Source: JADJDM01 sp044352985
GTDB taxonomy: Bacteria; Bacteroidota; Bacteroidia; B-17B0; Aurantibacillaceae
Direction of reading: 5' to 3'
Assembly: GCA_044352985.1 (NCBI GenBank)
Contig: JBILCU010000003.1
Span: forward strand, 1 to 64,000
Length of the DNA stretch: 64,000 nucleotides
This document shows, piece after piece, positions 59,432-64,000 of this stretch. The translations under genes and the position numbers were made by a program. How positions within the stretch are numbered: position 1 is the stretch's first letter; each line of letters begins with the position of its first letter. The notes beneath the pieces are model-generated. The model did no database searches, was not told the DNA's origin, and saw only the letters and a program-made list of their open reading frames with translations.

Positions 59432-61447
59432 ATGCGCAAACATTCATTATTGATAACACTTTCATTAAGTGTTGGGTTATTAATTGCCCAAAAAAATTCA
59501 GGAATTCGATTAGACATTATTGATAAAACGGTTGATCCTAAAGAAGATTTTTTCAAATACGCATGTGGAAATTGGCTTAAAAACAATAGTATTCCTGAAA
59601 CAGAATCTGCCTGGGGAAGCTTTAATGAAATTAAAGAAAGAAATGATAAAAACTTGAAAGAAATAATCTCTGAAATCTCGAGTGATAAAAATGCAGTTGT
59701 AGGTAGCAAAAGGCAGAAAATGCGTGATTTTTACAATTTAGCAATTGATACTGTTAAATTAGAAAAAGACGGGTTGAAATTCATGAGTTCCTATTTTACT
59801 ATGGTAGATAAAATAAAAACAAAGGAAGATTTGATAAATACCATAGCAGAATTTCATGCATCCGGAATAAGTTGTGCATTTGGTTTTGGAATTGAAAGCG
59901 ATTTAAAAAATAGTGAAATGAACGCTGTGTATCTAAGTCAATCAGGAACTTTTTTACCCGATAGGGATTTTTATTTTGATGCAAAATATGAAGCTATTCG
60001 CGCTGCATATCAGGAACATGTTAAAAACATGTTTCAGTTATTTAAAGTAAACGAAAAAGATGCTTCTGCTGATGCGAAAATTGTTTTTGATCTGGAAAAA
60101 AAATTAGCTGAAAAAGCTATGAATAGCCTTGAATTGCGAAACATAGAAAAGCAATATAATCTAACAAAAACTACCGACTTGATTTCAAAATTACCGGATG
60201 TAATGCTTAAAAATTATTTCACTACGGTTGGATTAAGTAGTGCACCAAATGATATTATTGTAACACAACCTGAATTTTTTGCCAACTTAAATTCTTTACT
60301 TAAATCTGTTTCAATTAATGAATGGAAAACGTATTTGAAATTTTGTGTAATGCACGAATCAGCTCCTTATTTAAGTAATGCAATTGTTCAGGAGAATTTT
60401 AATTTTTATGCAAAAACATTAAATGGCGTTAAAGCAAGAAAACCACGTTATAAAACAAGTATAACATCTCTTGATAATGCTTTGGGTGAAGCTTTAGGTG
60501 AGGCTTTTGTAAGTAAACATTTTAATGCAGATGCTAAAAAACGAGTAAACGAAATGGTAGATAATTTGGCTGCTGCTTTTAAAGATAGAATTTTAACAAG
60601 AAATTGGATGACTGACAGTACTAAGAAAAATGCATTAGATAAATTAGCTAAAATAACTAGAAAATTAGGCTATCCTGACAAATGGAAAGATTACAGTGCG
60701 CTTGAAATTAAAACCGATGCTTATGTTTTAAATCATTTCAGGGTAAATCAATTCAGTCACAAACGAATGCTTGCTGATGCCGGTAAACCCGTTGATAAAT
60801 CTCGTTGGGGAATGACACCGCCAACTGTTAATGCTTATTATAATCCAACAGCAAACGAAATTGCTTTCCCCGCAGGAATTATGCAAATACCTTTTTTTGA
60901 CCCTACTGCAGACGATGCTTTTAATTATGGCATTATGGGCTCAATCATTGGTCATGAACTAACACATGGATTTGATGATCAAGGTTCTCAATTTGATGCG
61001 AAAGGAAATTTTGTGGATTGGTGGACTGCTGAAGACAAGAAAAATTTTGAATCTAAAACAAATATTCTAGTCAATCAGTTTAACGAATATATTGCCATAG
61101 ATTCTACGCACGTAAACGGTGAATTAACATTAGGTGAAAACATTGCTGATTTAGGAGGATTAACGATGGCATATTATGCTTACAAAAAATCGCTTAACGG
61201 AAATGCATCACCGGTAATAGATGGTTTCTCAGGAGAACAACGCTTCTTTTTGGCATGGGCACAAGGTTGGAAAACATTGATGCGTCCACAAGCTTTAAAA
61301 CAAATGGTAGCAACAAATCCACACTCACCTGGTAACTTCAGGGCAAATGGACCATTAACCAATTTAATTGAATTTTATGAGGCATTTGGTGTAAAAGAAG
61401 GCAATAAAATGTATCGTGCAAAAGATACACGTGCAGAAATTTGGTAG
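59432..61447 (+). CDS. M13 family metallopeptidase (PepO-like)
   Basis: A 671-residue zinc peptidase with a signal peptide (about 1-19, ending LLIAQ). The zinc motif is IGHELTHGFDDQG (His508, Glu509, His512), with the third ligand Glu in GENIADLGGL about 60 residues later. NAYYNPTANEIAFPAGIMQI and the YKTSITSLDNALGEALGEAF segment are typical M13 (neprilysin-like) features. It degrades small peptides, probably in the periplasm. The deoxynucleoside kinase gene follows after 12 bases. Confidence 0.95.
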   Translation: MRKHSLLITLSLSVGLLIAQKNSGIRLDIIDKTVDPKEDFFKYACGNWLKNNSIPETESAWGSFNEIKERNDKNLKEIISEISSDKNAVVGSKRQKMRDFYNLAIDTVKLEKDGLKFMSSYFTMVDKIKTKEDLINTIAEFHASGISCAFGFGIESDLKNSEMNAVYLSQSGTFLPDRDFYFDAKYEAIRAAYQEHVKNMFQLFKVNEKDASADAKIVFDLEKKLAEKAMNSLELRNIEKQYNLTKTTDLISKLPDVMLKNYFTTVGLSSAPNDIIVTQPEFFANLNSLLKSVSINEWKTYLKFCVMHESAPYLSNAIVQENFNFYAKTLNGVKARKPRYKTSITSLDNALGEALGEAFVSKHFNADAKKRVNEMVDNLAAAFKDRILTRNWMTDSTKKNALDKLAKITRKLGYPDKWKDYSALEIKTDAYVLNHFRVNQFSHKRMLADAGKPVDKSRWGMTPPTVNAYYNPTANEIAFPAGIMQIPFFDPTADDAFNYGIMGSIIGHELTHGFDDQGSQFDAKGNFVDWWTAEDKKNFESKTNILVNQFNEYIAIDSTHVNGELTLGENIADLGGLTMAYYAYKKSLNGNASPVIDGFSGEQRFFLAWAQGWKTLMRPQALKQMVATNPHSPGNFRANGPLTNLIEFYEAFGVKEGNKMYRAKDTRAEIW

Positions 61448-61459
61448 TAAAAAGCTAGT

Positions 61460-62077
61460 ATGAACTTTATTTGTATTGAAGGTAACATAGGTGCTGGCAA
61501 AACAACATTAGCTAAAAAATTAGCGAATCATTTTAATTTCGAATTTTTACCTGAACAATTTGAGCACAATTCGTTATTGCCTCTTTTTTATCATCAACCG
61601 GATAAATATGCTTATACTTTAGAGTTTTCTTTTTTGATCGATCGTTTTCAACAATTAATGCAATGGAGAAAATCTTTTGAAAACAAACATGTAATCAGTG
61701 ATTACCATTTTTACAAATGTTTGTGTTTTGCAAAAGTGAATTTAAGCCAACAGCAATATCAGTTGTTTGAAGAAGAGTTTTATAAATTAAATGATCTTGT
61801 AATCCAGCCCAACCTCGTTGTTATTTTAAAATTAAACTCAGATTGTTTACTGCAAAATATCCAAAAAAGAAACAGAAATGCAGAATCCCTTATTTCAACA
61901 GATTATTTAGTAAAAGTAAATGATAGCTATAGCAGTGTTTATCGTAATTTAAATTCAATTCCATTAATAGAGTTTAATCTAACTGAAAATAACGATAAAA
62001 CATATCAAGTAATTTTAAATGAAATAATTTCAATCATCAGCGGAGGCATTTTTACAACTAATACGTTTAATTTGTAA
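61460..62077 (+). CDS. Deoxynucleoside kinase
   Basis: A 205-residue salvage kinase. The P-loop is IEGNIGAGKTTLAKKLA, followed by LPEQFEHNSLLPLFYHQPDK and the DRF motif in FSFLIDRFQQLMQW, the substrate/cofactor region of the dGK/dCK-like group; the LID region is QKRNRNAESLIS. The exact base preference cannot be set. The start is ATG, 12 bases after the peptidase stop. Confidence 0.9.
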   Translation: MNFICIEGNIGAGKTTLAKKLANHFNFEFLPEQFEHNSLLPLFYHQPDKYAYTLEFSFLIDRFQQLMQWRKSFENKHVISDYHFYKCLCFAKVNLSQQQYQLFEEEFYKLNDLVIQPNLVVILKLNSDCLLQNIQKRNRNAESLISTDYLVKVNDSYSSVYRNLNSIPLIEFNLTENNDKTYQVILNEIISIISGGIFTTNTFNL

Positions 62078-62192
62078 TATAATGATTATCAATTTTTTAT
62101 TAATTTAATAGTGTCTTTGTTTAATTTTTTTATTTAAAAAACTATCATTAATATTGCAGCGCAAAAAAAAGATTTAAACTAATTACAAAACC

Positions 62193-63926
62193 ATGCAAAA
62201 CAATACCTTAAAAGTATTATCTATTGCCTTAGGAACTTCAGTATTATTTACTGCATGTGACGGGCTAAAAAAAATGATCAAAAAACAAGATTTGATTACG
62301 TATGATGTAACTCCAAAACCTCTTGAAATGCACGCTGATTGTGTTTCAGTTGCGATTTCAGGTAAATATCCCGCAAAATTATTTGCTAAAAAAGCTGTTG
62401 TAACTGTTACCCCTGTTTTAAAATATAACGGAACTGAAAAAAAGTTGAAACCTGTTACTTTAGTTGGTGAAAAAGCAACTGCTACAGGAACTAAAATAGC
62501 TTTTCAAACTGGTGGAACGTTTTCTTATACTGATAAATTTGCATATGAACCAGATATGAAAGTTGCAAAGTTAGAACTACAAGCTCAGGGTGCAGTTAAA
62601 AAGAAAACTAAAGATTTTAATAGCATTGAATTAGCAGAAGGAACAATTGCTACTCCATTGCTAGTGCGTAATGATGAAAAAACTATTTACGCAAAAGATG
62701 CTTTTGTAAAAACTACATCAGCTAATCAAACATCAAGTGTATATTATCCGGTTAATCAATCTAATGTACGCCCTGCTGAATTGAAAAGTGAGGAAGTGAA
62801 AAAAATGATGGAGTTTTTATCTAAAAATGCTAATAACACCACTTGGTATGATTTTAAATCTATCGAAGTTTCTGCTTATGCATCACCTGATGGAGAATTA
62901 AGTCGCAATGAGAATTTAGCAAAAGATCGTGCTAAATCAGGTTCAGAAGCTTTAGCTGCAGAATTTAAAAAAGATAAAAACAAAGAAAATACTTTTGGAA
63001 AAGACATCGCTCAATACAAAACAGTTACAACTGCTGAAGATTGGAATGGTTTTAAATCATTAATGGAGCAATCTTCAATTGCTGATAAAGATTTAATCTT
63101 ACGTGTATTAACTATGTATGCTGATGGCGATCAACGTGAAAAAGAAATCAAAAATTTATCTAAAACTTACAAAGAAGTTGCAGATCAAATCTTACCTAAA
63201 TTGCGTAGATCTGTTCTTACTTTAGTTGTAGATAAAAAATCTAGAACAGATGAAATGATTAACCGTTTAGTTGATACAAACCCTGATTCATTATCTGTTG
63301 AAGAATTATTGTATGCTGCAACTTTAACAGAAGACGTTAATAGAAAAATGAACATCTACAAATCAGCAGAAAAATATTTTGCTTCTGATTGGAGAACTTC
63401 AAATAATTTAGGTATCACTTATTTATTAAATAATAAAGTAGATGATGCTAAAGCTGCATTTGAAAGAGCAGACAAATCATCACCAAATAACCAAACTGTT
63501 TTAAATAATTTAGGTGCGGCAGTAGCTAAAAAAGGCGACAGAAAAGGAGCACTTGCTATATTTGAAAAAGCAGGAAATGCTCCAGAAACAAATTATAACA
63601 AAGGAATTGTTTCTATAAGAGAAGGAAATTACTCTGAAGCTATTTCTCAATTCGGTTCATTTAAAGGATTTAATTTAGCACTTGCTCAATTACTTTCAGG
63701 AAGCGCAGAATCAGTAAACGGAACAATTGATGCAAGCAACGAAAAAGATATGGCAATTTGTCATTATTTAAAGGCTATTGCAGCTGCAAGAAAAGGTGAT
63801 GCAAAAGGTTTAGATAGTTTAAAAACTGCAATTGAAAAAGACGCAACTTTAAAAGCTAAGGCTAAAGATGATTGCGAGTTTTTGAAATGGAGAGCTAACG
63901 ATCAATTCAAAACTTTAGTTAACTAA
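62193..63926 (+). CDS. TPR lipoprotein with OmpA-like motif
   Basis: A 577-residue protein. The lipobox LFTAC places the acylated residue at Cys22, so it is probably anchored in the outer or inner membrane. A beta-rich part comes first (residues about 35-200). Next, FKSIEVSAYASPDGELSRNE with NLAKDRAKSG resembles the peptidoglycan-binding loop of OmpA-like domains, though the domain is interrupted. TPR repeats follow from about 390 (NLGITYLLNNKVDDAKAAFE, NLGAAVAKKGDRKGALAIFE and so on). Function unknown; envelope organisation is a guess. A strong terminator follows. Confidence 0.82.
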   Translation: MQNNTLKVLSIALGTSVLFTACDGLKKMIKKQDLITYDVTPKPLEMHADCVSVAISGKYPAKLFAKKAVVTVTPVLKYNGTEKKLKPVTLVGEKATATGTKIAFQTGGTFSYTDKFAYEPDMKVAKLELQAQGAVKKKTKDFNSIELAEGTIATPLLVRNDEKTIYAKDAFVKTTSANQTSSVYYPVNQSNVRPAELKSEEVKKMMEFLSKNANNTTWYDFKSIEVSAYASPDGELSRNENLAKDRAKSGSEALAAEFKKDKNKENTFGKDIAQYKTVTTAEDWNGFKSLMEQSSIADKDLILRVLTMYADGDQREKEIKNLSKTYKEVADQILPKLRRSVLTLVVDKKSRTDEMINRLVDTNPDSLSVEELLYAATLTEDVNRKMNIYKSAEKYFASDWRTSNNLGITYLLNNKVDDAKAAFERADKSSPNNQTVLNNLGAAVAKKGDRKGALAIFEKAGNAPETNYNKGIVSIREGNYSEAISQFGSFKGFNLALAQLLSGSAESVNGTIDASNEKDMAICHYLKAIAAARKGDAKGLDSLKTAIEKDATLKAKAKDDCEFLKWRANDQFKTLVN

Positions 63927-63948
63927 AATAAGTTAAAGTTTAAATCTT

Positions 63949-63979
63949 AAAACCCTCGAAAGTATTTCGAGGGTTTTTT
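63949..63979 (+). terminator. Rho-independent terminator after the TPR lipoprotein gene
   Basis: A 13-base perfect stem (AAAACCCTCGAAA with TTTCGAGGGTTTT) with a three-base GTA loop and T-run, 22 bases after the stop. Confidence 0.88.
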
Positions 63980-64000
63980 ATTTGCATTAATTTACCAAGA

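Overview
The window is AT-rich DNA from the chromosome of a member of the Bacteroidota, most likely a Flavobacteriales-type organism. Supporting signs are a type IX secretion (T9SS) sorting domain on a large surface protein, an exosortase F (XrtF) locus with a PID-CTERM substrate, a TonB-dependent receptor with a carboxypeptidase-like N-terminal domain, a DUF2480 gene at the end of a suf operon, and promoters of the TAnnTTTG type. Genus and species cannot be named from the sequence alone. The left edge cuts a secreted hydrolase-like gene on the minus strand.

Region by region: 1-4231 (minus strand) holds an ECF sigma factor, a membrane protein with a periplasmic DUF4097-like repeat domain, a secreted transglutaminase-like protein and an AraC-type regulator. 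4391-17754 (plus strand) is mostly housekeeping: ettA, an aspartate-type aminotransferase, a heptose-7-phosphate kinase, signal peptidase I, a thiolase, ruvB, panD, a flippase-like membrane protein, the heptose-1-phosphate adenylyltransferase, two TPM-domain proteins, a bactofilin, AtpZ and a small membrane protein. 17936-23249 carries an ALDH7-type dehydrogenase, a SlyD-like isomerase, the XrtF/PID-CTERM trio and glyA. 23254-27962 (minus) has an RsmB-like RNA methyltransferase, a channel-like membrane protein and the T9SS surface protein with five PKD-like repeats.

28079-39094 (plus) is a surface polysaccharide cluster of the ABC-transporter type: Wzm and Wzt, three methyltransferase-like genes, four glycosyltransferases, a sugar-nucleotide epimerase and a WbpG-like amidotransferase. 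The exported glycan is probably methylated and may carry an amidino sugar. 39099-44808 holds an aldehyde dehydrogenase, holA, AMP nucleosidase, a small HsdR-N protein and ftsX. An 891-base non-coding stretch (43048-43938) in this part contains a tandem pair of structured repeats. 44962-50547 has an MBL-fold hydrolase, a DUF1573 lipoprotein, yajC, a TonB-dependent receptor, a membrane protein and upp.

50815-58215 is a complete Fe-S assembly operon: an A-type carrier, sufB, sufC, sufD, sufS, sufE, a SufT-like gene and DUF2480. A promoter and a perfect palindrome lie in front of it. Two four-helix-bundle genes, related to the proteins encoded in 23S rRNA intervening sequences, sit inside this operon. 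Each is bracketed by its own 12-13 base inverted repeat. This is the most unusual feature seen. The window ends with a ferredoxin-NADP reductase, an M13 peptidase, a deoxynucleoside kinase and a TPR lipoprotein closed by a strong terminator. No rRNA, tRNA, CRISPR array or transposase was recognised.
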